From: Prevotella sp.
GTDB lineage: Bacteria > Bacteroidota > Bacteroidia > Bacteroidales > Bacteroidaceae
DNA length: 52,491 bases
NCBI GenBank assembly: GCA_022773395.1
Contig: JALFBL010000080.1
Span: forward strand, 1 to 52,491
Reading direction: 5' to 3'
Position numbers and translations under genes: made by a program. Within the stretch, counting starts at the first letter, position 1. Every line of letters starts with the position of its first letter. Positions 1-7,826 of this stretch are shown here, in pieces. The notes beneath the pieces were generated by a model. It ran no database searches, was not told where the DNA came from, and saw nothing but the letters and a program-made list of their open reading frames with translations.

Positions 1-165
1 ATGTCATATTAGAGTTTTGCTTGTTTTCTTTTTGCAACACTAAGATAAGTGAAAATTCTGACATGGCAAAATCCTGGGCAACTTTTTGTTGCTCAGGAAC
101 TTATAAATAAAGTTAAATTATAGTGTTGCGGAATTAAGGAATACAAGTTCAGGCCCACGTTCCCC
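1..165. other. AT-rich leader region with a hairpin
   Basis: No coding frame with a convincing start is visible here. Positions 72-82 and 88-98 form an 11-bp hairpin (one G-U pair) around a TTTTT loop. It is not followed by a T tract, so it is not a clear terminator. A TAG at 121-123 closes the frame of the downstream beta-barrel fragment. Confidence 0.4.
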
Positions 166-762
166 TTGATTTTTGGTGGGGCGCTGCTCGCCACCGACCA
201 TATATGGGGCGGGGAAAACACCCAGTCGTCAACCCTCAGGATGCGTAGCGGCCGTTCATGGGAATGGGGAATGTCCTGTTTTGAAATGGCACTGCCGCTG
301 GCAATCGACAACGAGGGAATTGAAGCGGGGCTGTCCTCGTGCCTGCAATGGAGATTCAGCCGTTTGGAAATGGACCGGAAATTCGTGATGAACGGCACAA
401 ACGAGGTGGTGCGCCATCAAGGGCCTGAACTGGAAAGCAATTATGTTTCGTTCCAGTCTCTCTCTGTCCCCGTGATGTTAGACTTGGAATTTTTCGGGCG
501 CAGGGAAAAATTCATCGGTGTTGGTCTTTCTGTTGAATGGCGCAGCAATATGAAATCCAAATACAGATATACCAACGAAAACAACGAACTCGTAAAGTGC
601 GAATCGAGTTTCCCGTTCAACCACTGGGGGGTTAATCTTGAATTTCACGCAGGCGGCCAAAACATATCGTTCTACGCCCGCTTCCCCCTGACGCCGCTTT
701 ACAAACTGAAGAACGGGTACAAGGCCTATTTCCATGCCGTAGGGGTAGGGATAAGGCTGTAA
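166..762 (+). pseudogene. 5'-truncated outer-membrane beta-barrel protein remnant
   Basis: This 198-codon frame has alternating hydrophobic/polar stretches and ends in an aromatic-rich segment closing with GVGIRL, as outer-membrane barrel proteins do. No known family is recognised with certainty. The only available start is a TTG at 166. The open frame runs back to a TAG at 121-123 and its upstream codons (ending in FRPTFP) read like protein rather than leader, but no ATG and no signal peptide exist. A barrel protein without an export signal suggests that the 5' end was lost. The alternative is a genuine gene starting at TTG. Seen: the frame and its ends. Inferred: barrel fold and decay. Confidence 0.5.
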
Positions 763-897
763 CGCCCATCCGTAAATTCATCTTCAAAAGCGTTGCCTTG
801 ACCATGTGTTCCGGTCGATGCAACGCTTTTTCCATGCAACAGACAGACAAGAAACCCAAGCGATTCGCCAGAACAACAGCATTTCGGGAATTCAGTG

Positions 898-928
898 TTT
901 GTCGTATGGCCGATTTTCATTACCTTTG
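898..928 (+). promoter_or_regulatory. Bacteroidota-type promoter of the LRR protein gene
   Basis: TTTG at 898-901, a 19-bp spacer and TACCTTTG at 921-928 match the -33/-7 consensus of the Bacteroidota primary sigma factor. The ATG at 992 lies about 60 bases downstream. Confidence 0.75.
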
Positions 929-991
929 CAAAAAATCGTGCATCAAACGTATAGAGACACAATCTATTCGTCAACAAATAACAATTCAACA

Positions 992-2392
992 ATGAAAGCA
1001 AAAAAAATTACACAAAGAATCGCAGCCATAGGCATGATGCTATGTGCAGCAACCATGGCTTTTGCACAATCGCATGTAACCATGACCACATCGAGAGAAG
1101 TGGGCAGCGAACTGAAGATGACCATCGGTATGGCAGAAGGCGAAGTGGTACTGGACGGACTGGAAGGAGAAGTGGAGGACTATGGCGTTTCCGTCCTGAA
1201 AGTGACCAAGCCCACCTTCACCATCACCGGCAAGGTGGAACTCGTCATTGCAAACGACTGCGGCATCACATCGGCCGATTTGACCAACGCTCCCGAACTG
1301 TTGACCTTCAAGGCAGAACAGAACAAACTGACAAGACTCGACCTGAGCGGAAACAAGGAATTGACAACGCTGTTCTGCTCGCTCAATGCACTGGATGAGA
1401 TCGATGTGACAGGACTCCCCAAACTGAAGATGTTCTCCTGCCACTCCAACAACCTGACCCGGCTGGACGTGACCAAGAACGAGAACCTTAAGGAACTGTT
1501 CTGCTACAACAACCAGCTGACCGAACTGGATGTGACCAAGTGTGCAAAACTCTCGAAACTCTCGTGCGGCAACAATCAACTCAGCGCGCTCAACCTGAGC
1601 GGCAACAAGATGCTTGGCGCATTGTTCTGCCAGCAGAACAAACTGGAAACGCTTGATGTTACAGGCATCATGTTTCTCACCCAACTGGCCTTTGGAGAAA
1701 ACAACATCAAATCGATCGACCTGAGCAAGAGTTCTGATTTGATAGTGCTTTACGCCAACGACAATCCTTTGACGGGAACCATCAGCGTGAAGCACATGAA
1801 GAATTTGATGCAACTGTATGTATATAACACCAACCTTACCTCCATCGACCTGAGCGGCAATCCGGCGCTGGACGAGTTCTCTTGCTCCCACAACCAGATT
1901 TCCGAGCTCGATTTCAGCAACAATCCCGGCGTGAGATACATGTGGGTGCAGGACAACAAAATCGGCACCGAAGCCATGAAGAGACTCGTCGGATCGCTCC
2001 CGGCACGTTCGGAAGCCAGCATGGGCACACTGATCATGAAGGATGTGAAAGTGGAAGACATGAACGAATGTCTGAAGGAGGACGTGCAGAAGGCACGGGA
2101 GAAATCCTGGACATTATACGCTATCAATGATGAAAAAATTGATCCATACGAAGGTGTTGCCACCGGTATGGACATGACCTATGCACAGCAAATGAACTGC
2201 CGGTTTGAACAGGGCATTGTCAGCATTGAGCACGCCAAGCCCAATGTGGCTTTTGAAGTGTACTCCTTGGGAGGTGAAGTGGCAGGTAAAGGCACAACCG
2301 ACGCCCAAGGGACAGCGCAAATGTCGTTGCCGGCACTTGAAGGACGAAGAATCATTGTGAAAGTGGCGCAGTGTGGAATTGCCAAGTTATAA
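992..2392 (+). CDS. secreted leucine-rich repeat protein with T9SS-like C-terminal domain
   Basis: The product is 466 residues. The ATG at 992 is chosen over an in-frame start at 806 because it begins a signal peptide ending AFA-Q at about residue 25, and because the promoter at 898-928 lies inside the longer version. About ten repeats of 21 residues follow (roughly residues 100-330), each with a core like LTxLDVTxNxxLxxLxCxxNQ. Many carry a cysteine at the same position, the Bacteroidota internalin-like repeat type. The last 65 residues contain FEVYSLGGEVAGKG and a basic end, resembling a T9SS type A sorting domain. The expected role is a surface or secreted binding protein; the ligand is unknown. 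It stands alone, with a hairpin region downstream. Confidence 0.82.
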   Translation: MKAKKITQRIAAIGMMLCAATMAFAQSHVTMTTSREVGSELKMTIGMAEGEVVLDGLEGEVEDYGVSVLKVTKPTFTITGKVELVIANDCGITSADLTNAPELLTFKAEQNKLTRLDLSGNKELTTLFCSLNALDEIDVTGLPKLKMFSCHSNNLTRLDVTKNENLKELFCYNNQLTELDVTKCAKLSKLSCGNNQLSALNLSGNKMLGALFCQQNKLETLDVTGIMFLTQLAFGENNIKSIDLSKSSDLIVLYANDNPLTGTISVKHMKNLMQLYVYNTNLTSIDLSGNPALDEFSCSHNQISELDFSNNPGVRYMWVQDNKIGTEAMKRLVGSLPARSEASMGTLIMKDVKVEDMNECLKEDVQKAREKSWTLYAINDEKIDPYEGVATGMDMTYAQQMNCRFEQGIVSIEHAKPNVAFEVYSLGGEVAGKGTTDAQGTAQMSLPALEGRRIIVKVAQCGIAKL

Positions 2393-2483
2393 ACAGAATC
2401 TGTTACCATGACAATGGTTTTCCGAATACTCTTGAACGCCAGACACCGTTTTTCGCACCAAAGGAGTCATGAGATTGGTTCTG

Positions 2484-2515
2484 TTACCGTCCGCTAAAAA
2501 ACAGCGGACGGGTAA
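2484..2515 (+). other. stem-loop downstream of the LRR gene
   Basis: TTACCGTCCGCT at 2484-2495 pairs with AGCGGACGGGTAA at 2503-2515 (one bulged G) around an A-rich loop. There is no T tract, so termination is doubtful. Confidence 0.45.
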
Positions 2516-2603
2516 TCCAGGATATGGTCGGAAACAGACCATCCCTGCAAACAATTAACGAAAAGATAACACAGCCGCCTATGGGAGAGCGGAAATAAAG
2601 CCT

Positions 2604-2611
2604 TACCTTTG
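2604..2611 (+). promoter_or_regulatory. -7 box (TACCTTTG) of the membrane protein gene
   Basis: TACCTTTG fits the TAnnTTTG -7 consensus. No good -33 TTTG is seen at the usual distance. It lies 24 bases before the ATG at 2636, implying a short leader. Confidence 0.6.
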
Positions 2612-2635
2612 CGCCACAAATACGGTTCAAAATCT

Positions 2636-3418
2636 ATGAAGAAAGCGTTGCTATATCTCCTCCTTTTCTTTGGCATCACGTGTTTCGTGGTGTTGGGTGG
2701 TTTGTTGCTGCCCTCCCTCTTGATGGGTATGGGGCATTACGACACCTTGGGCCTGAACGAGGGAGACGTGCTGGTTTACAGTCTGTTTTTCTCGGTATTG
2801 GTGTGGACGGCAGTATTGTTGCTGGTATTTTGCGGCAACCGCTATGCTTCGCTTTCTTTCGGCCGGATCCAGCGCATGCGCTACCGGCTGCTGCTGCCCT
2901 TGCTGTCCTCCGTTGTTTTCTTTTGTATTGGTGCCATGAGTTATTGGGTGCATGGACAGATGGTCATCAATGCGGTAGATTATGCCGATAAGCTCTCCGT
3001 ATTCCGGCATCATGGATGGATGACGATTTTCTCGTTGGCCATGCTCTATCTCACCCTGCAAGTGGTGATGATGGGTGCCATTTTACGCGAACTGACAGCA
3101 TTGACACGCCGAACGTGGATTCCCGTTTTAGCCACGGCCGCATGCCTGTCGGCCATCAATCTGGCAGAAGGGGGCAGTATCGGTCTTGTCATGTTTGTTT
3201 TCGGCATCTTTTCTGCTTCGTTCGAGGGCATCCTGTTCGTGCGCACCCGTTCTGTATGGCCGGCAGCCATAGGATGCACGGTGGCAGATGTCGTGCTGAT
3301 GTTGCTTTTTGGCAATGTTGTCAGCCTGTTCGTTGCAGCCGTTGCCACCCTGTTTCTTCCCTTGTCGTTCTTCCTCGTGTGGCGGCTCACTTCGTTTGAT
3401 CCCGTCAAGGCATCGTGA
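2636..3418 (+). CDS. multi-pass membrane protein, degenerate CPBP (Abi) protease-like
   Basis: The product is 260 residues with about seven or eight hydrophobic spans. ATG 2636 is preferred over a TTG at 2609 because the -7 box at 2604-2611 overlaps the longer version. The second half has the layout of CPBP intramembrane glutamic proteases: a GAILREL segment where the family has EExxxR, a central INLAEGG span, and a late FVRTRSVWPAAIG segment resembling the family's tG-S-lw-aI motif. The paired glutamates and the HxxxN-type histidine are absent, so it is probably catalytically dead or only distantly related. The 3' end overlaps the convergent response-regulator gene by 14 bases. Fold assignment is inference; membrane nature is clear. 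Confidence 0.65.
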   Translation: MKKALLYLLLFFGITCFVVLGGLLLPSLLMGMGHYDTLGLNEGDVLVYSLFFSVLVWTAVLLLVFCGNRYASLSFGRIQRMRYRLLLPLLSSVVFFCIGAMSYWVHGQMVINAVDYADKLSVFRHHGWMTIFSLAMLYLTLQVVMMGAILRELTALTRRTWIPVLATAACLSAINLAEGGSIGLVMFVFGIFSASFEGILFVRTRSVWPAAIGCTVADVVLMLLFGNVVSLFVAAVATLFLPLSFFLVWRLTSFDPVKAS

Positions 3419-4103
3419 GCGACAGCCCCACGCCCCTTGTGGTCTTGATTGAAACCGTTTCATCCGCAGCCAGCAGTTTGCGCAGTTTGTTGACAAAAAC
3501 ATCGAGTGAACGAGAGGCATAATACGAGTCTTCCGCATTCCATACGCTTCCGAGAATGGCTTCGCGGCGCACCACCTCATTCTTGTTTTCTGCCAGCAGT
3601 TGCAGCACTTGTGCCTCGCGTGCGGTAAGTGTCTGTACGGTATGCTCCAGATTGTCTGTCAGCGTGGCGTGGGTGGCATCGAAGACAAAGCGGCCGATGG
3701 CATAGGTGTACGACCGGTTCCGGCTCTTGTTGCCATGCTTGAGCTGTATGAGGGCATGGATGTGGGCATCGAGTTCCTCCGGCACGAAAGGCTTCTTTAT
3801 ATAGTTGTTTACCCCGAGCAGATAGCCGGTCTTTACGTCTTTGGGCGATGTGAGTCCTGAAGTGAAGATGATGATGACCTGTTTGTCCATTTCCCTAATG
3901 CGTTCCACCATTTGGAAACCGTTCATCACGGGCATGTCAATGTCTGCAATGATGACATCGGGGTGAAAGTTAGCCCATTTCTCCAATCCTTCTTTCCCGT
4001 TGGCAGCGGTTTCCACCCGGTAGCCACCGATGATTTCTTCCAGTCCGGTTTTTTCGATGTAGCTCAGTGACGCATCATCCTCAACAAGCAGTAGTTTTAT
4101 CAT
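3405..4103 (-). CDS. OmpR/PhoB-family response regulator
   Basis: The product is 232 residues. The receiver domain spans about residues 1-120, with the acidic pair D9/D10, phospho-acceptor D54 in ADIDMP, a conserved Thr in IIIFTSG and Lys in YIKKPF. A winged-helix DNA-binding domain follows (about 130-232, with LTAREAQVLQLL and SRSLDVFVNKLRKLL). It is transcribed after the histidine kinase and its start lies inside the kinase gene (23-base overlap), indicating translational coupling and a cognate pair. The arrangement resembles the RprX/RprY pair of Bacteroides, but the orthology is not shown here. The target genes cannot be read from this sequence. Confidence 0.92.
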   Translation of the reverse strand: MIKLLLVEDDASLSYIEKTGLEEIIGGYRVETAANGKEGLEKWANFHPDVIIADIDMPVMNGFQMVERIREMDKQVIIIFTSGLTSPKDVKTGYLLGVNNYIKKPFVPEELDAHIHALIQLKHGNKSRNRSYTYAIGRFVFDATHATLTDNLEHTVQTLTAREAQVLQLLAENKNEVVRREAILGSVWNAEDSYYASRSLDVFVNKLRKLLAADETVSIKTTRGVGLSLTMP

Positions 4104-5283
4104 TTTTACTTTTTTTAGGTAGGTACAATGTAAATTCCGTAAACTTTCCTTCTTCGCTCCTTACCGAGATTTTTCCTCCATGTGCCTTCATCACCAAGCT
4201 GACAAAGTGCAGGCCGATACCAAATCCTTTCACACCGCTCCTTGCCTGTTCGTGAACGGGGGCGCGCTTGAATTTGTCGAAGATGTATGGGAGTTCGTCT
4301 TTGGAAATGCCGATGCCCTCGTCATGGATCTTGATGATGCACCATTTCTCCTTCGATTGGGCGGAAGCAGTGATGCGTATGGAGTCTTTGGAATATTTCA
4401 CGGCATTTTCCACAAGGTTTTCCAGTACCTCATGGAGGTATTCGGCATCGGCCACCACATGTCGGCCTCCTTCTTGCAGTTCAAAACAGAATGGCTTTTC
4501 CGTTGCCGACCCAGCTTTTTCTGCAATGTTTTCCAGCATGGCTTGAACATCTACGTCCGTTTTGTTCAGTGCCAGTTCCTTGTTTTCCAGTTTCGATATG
4601 GTGAGCAGTCGGTTGACGAGCGAGAGCAGATGTTCGGCTTCATCCCCAATCACGTCCAGGTATTTTTTACGCATGGCCGCCTTGTTGTCCATCTTTCCGC
4701 TTTGTAAAAAATGGGTTCCCATGATGATGGTCGATAAAGGAGATTTCATGTTGTGCACCATTGCGTATGAGAAATCGTTGCGCAAGTCCTCCATGGCTTT
4801 CTGTCTTTCAATGACTTTTATCTGTTCCAGAATGCTCAGAATGAGAAGGCCGCAAACCAGCAGCGTGGCAACCATCAGCAGCCACATGCTTCCCAGAATG
4901 CTGGCATAGGCATTGGTCAGTACCAGCATCACGGCTTGCGGATGCGTCTGGAAGGGATAGCCCCCCGACATGACTGCACCGACGGGAGGTATGCCCACGT
5001 CGCGGCTCTGTCCCACAATGGTGTTGTGGGTGAGGTCGAACTGCAACAGCACATAGGCGCAGTCAACGCGTTCCCTGTCCAATAGCCGGCCCACCTCGTC
5101 GTGCAGCCGACCAAGACTGGTGCTGTTTCCAGACGAATCCACAGCCTGCTTCAGCACATTGTCGCATACCATCCCTAATTTCTGGGCGCGTTGCACATAG
5201 GCATTTCCCACCCAGAACACTTGCAGTACAAGCACCGCAAGGAGCGATGTTACTTGCAAAGGATTGTAACGACTTTCTTTCAT
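4081..5283 (-). CDS. two-component sensor histidine kinase
   Basis: The product is 400 residues. Transmembrane helices lie at about 12-30 and 131-152 and flank a roughly 100-residue periplasmic sensor region with no recognised fold. The dimerisation helix carries H177 in the H-box VHNMKSPLS, which has N-M in place of the usual E-L. The ATPase domain shows the N-box around N293 (NLVENAVKYS), the G1 box DEGIGIS from D321, the F-box YIFDKF and the G2 box GFGIGL from G353. All catalytic boxes are intact, so it should autophosphorylate and pass phosphate to the overlapping downstream regulator. The signal sensed is unknown. A TAACTTTG -7 box precedes it at 5300-5307. Confidence 0.92.
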   Translation of the reverse strand: MKESRYNPLQVTSLLAVLVLQVFWVGNAYVQRAQKLGMVCDNVLKQAVDSSGNSTSLGRLHDEVGRLLDRERVDCAYVLLQFDLTHNTIVGQSRDVGIPPVGAVMSGGYPFQTHPQAVMLVLTNAYASILGSMWLLMVATLLVCGLLILSILEQIKVIERQKAMEDLRNDFSYAMVHNMKSPLSTIIMGTHFLQSGKMDNKAAMRKKYLDVIGDEAEHLLSLVNRLLTISKLENKELALNKTDVDVQAMLENIAEKAGSATEKPFCFELQEGGRHVVADAEYLHEVLENLVENAVKYSKDSIRITASAQSKEKWCIIKIHDEGIGISKDELPYIFDKFKRAPVHEQARSGVKGFGIGLHFVSLVMKAHGGKISVRSEEGKFTEFTLYLPKKSKNDKTTAC

Positions 5284-5299
5284 CCCACAGGTTTTGATG

Positions 5300-5307
5300 C
5301 AAAGTTA
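5300..5307 (-). promoter_or_regulatory. -7 box (TAACTTTG) of the kinase/regulator operon
   Basis: Reading the minus strand, TAACTTTG lies 16 bases before the kinase ATG (5283). No clear -33 element is present at 19-20 bases, so activation by a regulator is possible. Confidence 0.55.
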
Positions 5308-5384
5308 GTAAAATTCTTATCAAAGGTCTCTTTTTTTTAACGTAAAGATAAGGTAAACTAACATTTCGTTAAGAATACAAAGAT

Positions 5385-5392
5385 TATCTTTG
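5385..5392 (+). promoter_or_regulatory. -7 box (TATCTTTG) of the small secreted protein gene
   Basis: A perfect TAnnTTTG match about 78 bases before the ATG at 5471. It is divergent from the kinase promoter, sharing a region of about 80 bases. Confidence 0.55.
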
Positions 5393-5540
5393 CACACAAC
5401 AAACGGTTCTTGGCTGTCCGTGAACAGACCTCATACCAACTACCTTATAATGATAAAAGAAAATTGCAAGATGAAAAAGAGTTGTTTTTGCATTTGCACT
5501 TACCTCCCTCTCCGCCACTTTTGTCCAGGCACAGAGTGGC

Positions 5541-5903
5541 ATGGAGTTCGGACAGTTTACTCGGTCTTTGGGTGAACTTGTAGAAGGCAACGATCATCAT
5601 CCCTATGTCAAGAATCCGTTCTGTCAGAAACCTACGGGCAGCTATCTTAAACTGGAGGCTTGCGGTGGCGACACGCTCATGGCGCGCCTGCCGCAAGCCA
5701 TTAGTGTGGAAGACGGAAACACGACCTATGCCATGCGATTGGTGCTGAAGGTGGTGGGCGAAGAGTTCACCTACATTCCAGACACCTTGGCCGACCATAC
5801 GGTGGATGCGGGCGTGAAGTTCGTGTGGCGCAACGATTCGCGCATCCAGATCAACAAGGGTTACGGTGCGTTCTACCGAACAAGCGGTGCACCAAACGAA
5901 TAA
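5541..5903 (+). CDS. small secreted hypothetical protein, apparent frameshift in signal peptide
   Basis: The intact frame encodes 120 residues from ATG 5541. It continues upstream, without a stop, to a TGA at 5472-5474, and that upstream part reads KRVVFAFALTSLSATFVQAQ, a clear signal peptide with an AQA-Q-type cleavage site. No ATG, GTG or TTG serves this frame upstream. An ATG at 5471 lies just before it but in another frame. Removing one A from the five-A run at 5474-5478 would join this ATG to the signal peptide as M-K-R-V-V. The gene is therefore either frameshifted, phase-variable, or affected by a base-calling error. The mature protein has no family I recognise. A hairpin terminator follows at 5958-5992. 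Confidence 0.6.
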   Translation: MEFGQFTRSLGELVEGNDHHPYVKNPFCQKPTGSYLKLEACGGDTLMARLPQAISVEDGNTTYAMRLVLKVVGEEFTYIPDTLADHTVDAGVKFVWRNDSRIQINKGYGAFYRTSGAPNE

Positions 5904-5957
5904 AAGGTACTGAAGAAAAGGCAAGTATCAAAAGCGATACCTGCTGAGCGCAGAATC

Positions 5958-6001
5958 CTTCCTTGAGAAACGAATGTCGTTTTTCAGGGAAGATTATTTT
6001 T
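5958..6001 (+). terminator. intrinsic terminator after the small secreted protein gene
   Basis: Positions 5958-5973 pair with 5977-5992 over 16 bp (two G-U pairs) around a 3-base loop, followed by ATTATTTTT. It also abuts the end of the convergent DUF4834 gene at 5994. Confidence 0.7.
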
Positions 6002-6248
6002 CCTCCTCGAAATCGACATACTCTCCCTCCCCGTCGTCAATAATCTTTCGGTTGGCTTCCAGAGGAGTGCGTTTGTCAATGACTTCCTGTTTTCCCTCTC
6101 CGCGGTTCATTTCTTCCCTTCTTTGCCGTCCCATGCGCTGAAACTGCTTGCGGGTACGGTTGAAAGTGCTGAAAATCTTGAATGCCAATACGAATATCAG
6201 CAGGAGTGCTATAAGGAAAGCGATGAGCAGAAATTTGAGAAAGACCAT
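5994..6248 (-). CDS. DUF4834 family membrane protein
   Basis: The product is 84 residues from ATG 6248; an in-frame ATG at 6275 would add nine residues and overlap pssA by 14 bases. One strong transmembrane helix occupies the N-terminus (VFLKFLLIAFLIALLLIFVL). A basic stretch follows (RKQFQRMGRQRREE) and an acidic tail ends with GEYVDFEEE, the signature I associate with DUF4834. Its place behind psd and pssA in one operon suggests a link with the envelope or phospholipid synthesis. No function is established. Confidence 0.75.
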   Translation of the reverse strand: MVFLKFLLIAFLIALLLIFVLAFKIFSTFNRTRKQFQRMGRQRREEMNRGEGKQEVIDKRTPLEANRKIIDDGEGEYVDFEEEK

Positions 6249-6261
6249 TTTTTTGTTTTTA

Positions 6262-6972
6262 TCAAGAGATGTCATGCTTGCGGTTCACGACAACTGAAAG
6301 CAACACATACCAGACAACGACAATGGAAAATGCCGGCAGGCGGAAGAGGGCAAGAAAAATGGCAGATGTGAGTATGAAAATGTATTTCACCTCATTGCCT
6401 TTCCATCCCCACTGTTTGAACTTGAGTGCGAACATGGGAATTTCTGCCACCAAAATGTAGCTGCTCACCAATATCATGGCCAATATTGCCAGCACCATAT
6501 AAGGTGAGGACTCAATCCGCTCGGATGCCCCTACGACGAGCGCTCCCCAAAACAAGGCGTTGGCAGGCGTTGGCAGCCCGATGAACGATGTGCTTTGCCG
6601 TTCGTCAAGATTGAATTTTGCCAATCGGAGGGCCGAAAATGCAGCCATGACAAAAGCCGCATAGGGAAGGTAGCTGCGCAGCGGTTCCAGAAAAGCGGGA
6701 TATTGCATCACCCCCATCTCAAAATATACAATTGCCGAAGGAGCCACTCCGAAAGTAACGACATCGGCAAGCGAGTCCAGTTCTTTTCCTATGGGTGATG
6801 ACACATGAAGCAAACGCGCCGCCATCCCGTCGAAGAAATCAAATACAGCCCCCACGACAATCCATGCAAAAGCCATCAAAGGATTTCCGTAGAGGGCAAA
6901 GGTAATGGCCACGCAACCCGAAACCAGATTGCAGCAAGTAATGGTATTGGGGATATGTTTTTTGATGTTCAT
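6262..6972 (-). CDS. pssA: CDP-diacylglycerol-serine O-phosphatidyltransferase
   Basis: The product is 236 residues and belongs to the CDP-alcohol phosphatidyltransferase family. It joins CDP-diacylglycerol and L-serine to give phosphatidylserine and CMP at the inner membrane. The signature DG-xx-AR-x8-G-xxx-D-xxx-D is complete (DGMAAR from about residue 48, ending LDSLAD). About six to eight membrane spans surround it. It begins 16 bases after psd, which acts next in the pathway, so the two genes form the phosphatidylethanolamine operon. Confidence 0.95.
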   Translation of the reverse strand: MNIKKHIPNTITCCNLVSGCVAITFALYGNPLMAFAWIVVGAVFDFFDGMAARLLHVSSPIGKELDSLADVVTFGVAPSAIVYFEMGVMQYPAFLEPLRSYLPYAAFVMAAFSALRLAKFNLDERQSTSFIGLPTPANALFWGALVVGASERIESSPYMVLAILAMILVSSYILVAEIPMFALKFKQWGWKGNEVKYIFILTSAIFLALFRLPAFSIVVVWYVLLSVVVNRKHDIS

Positions 6973-6988
6973 CTATAGAATATGAAAC

Positions 6989-7699
6989 TTAACACCCAGA
7001 ATTTTCCCGGGGACTCAGTTTGGCGATAATGGTCTGGTCGCCCGTGGTCTGCTGTCCCATTCTTACGCAGATTTCAGTGCCTAAGGGCAGAAAAACATCC
7101 ACGCGAGATCCGAACTTGATGAATCCCAAGTGCTCGTCAATGTAGCAATCCTCATCGTCTTTTGCATAAGTCACGATGCGCCGCGCTACGGCACCGGCAA
7201 TCTGTCGGCACAAAATTTCCTGTCCGTCGTCCGTCTCGAGCATGATGTCGGCGTGTTCGTTTTCCTCGCTTGCCTTGGGCAGCCATGCTTTGTGGAAGTT
7301 TCCGTCGAAATGATGTACGAACTTCACTTTCCCGTCAATGGGAAACCAATTGGCATGGACATTGAAAAGACTCATGAAGATGGAGACCATCAAGCGTTTT
7401 TCGTGAAAATATTCATTTTCCATTACCTCTTCTATCACTACGACCTTTCCGTCGGCCGGTGCCACCACAATGTTCTTGGTGTCGCCTTCAAAGTAGCGGA
7501 TAGGGCATCGGAAGAAGTTGATAATGATGGCATAAACCGTACCAAAAACGGCCACGAACACCCCGAAAGGAATTCTGCTATCGACCGCATACCACAGAAA
7601 GAGAGCCACAGCGGCGATGGCAATTCCCCCGTAGAGCAGAGTTTCGGTGCCTTCCCTGTGCAAACGAACGTTTTTCAGTTTCTTGATTCTATTTACCAT
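6989..7699 (-). CDS. psd: phosphatidylserine decarboxylase family protein
   Basis: The product is 236 residues from ATG 7699. The longer frame from 7741 is rejected because it runs through the -7 box at 7729-7736. It decarboxylates phosphatidylserine to phosphatidylethanolamine. The protein is made as a proenzyme and cleaves itself at a Gly-Ser bond to create a pyruvoyl group; the likely site is [10 protein letters not shown] near the C-terminus. Two N-terminal membrane spans are present. It is the short form common in Bacteroidota. It leads the psd-pssA-DUF4834 operon. Confidence 0.93.
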   Translation of the reverse strand: MVNRIKKLKNVRLHREGTETLLYGGIAIAAVALFLWYAVDSRIPFGVFVAVFGTVYAIIINFFRCPIRYFEGDTKNIVVAPADGKVVVIEEVMENEYFHEKRLMVSIFMSLFNVHANWFPIDGKVKFVHHFDGNFHKAWLPKASEENEHADIMLETDDGQEILCRQIAGAVARRIVTYAKDDEDCYIDEHLGFIKFGSRVDVFLPLGTEICVRMGQQTTGDQTIIAKLSPRENSGC

Positions 7700-7728
7700 G
7701 ATGGTACGGTCGTGTTTCAAATCGGTTG

Positions 7729-7736
7729 CAAAGATA
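7729..7736 (-). promoter_or_regulatory. -7 box (TATCTTTG) of the psd operon
   Basis: On the minus strand, TATCTTTG precedes the psd ATG (7699) by 29 bases. No clear -33 box is seen. Confidence 0.55.
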
Positions 7737-7814
7737 ATCATTTTAATCTAAATTTCACATCCGGGTATTGATATTTTTTTAGATTGTGCATATATTTCAT
7801 TCAATATAAAGTTG

Positions 7815-7822
7815 TATCTTTG
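7815..7822 (+). promoter_or_regulatory. -7 box placed for a leaderless transcript
   Basis: TATCTTTG ends only four bases before the ATG at 7827. With transcription normally starting 4-7 bases after this box, the mRNA would begin at or next to the start codon. Confidence 0.5.
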
Positions 7823-7826
7823 CGGC

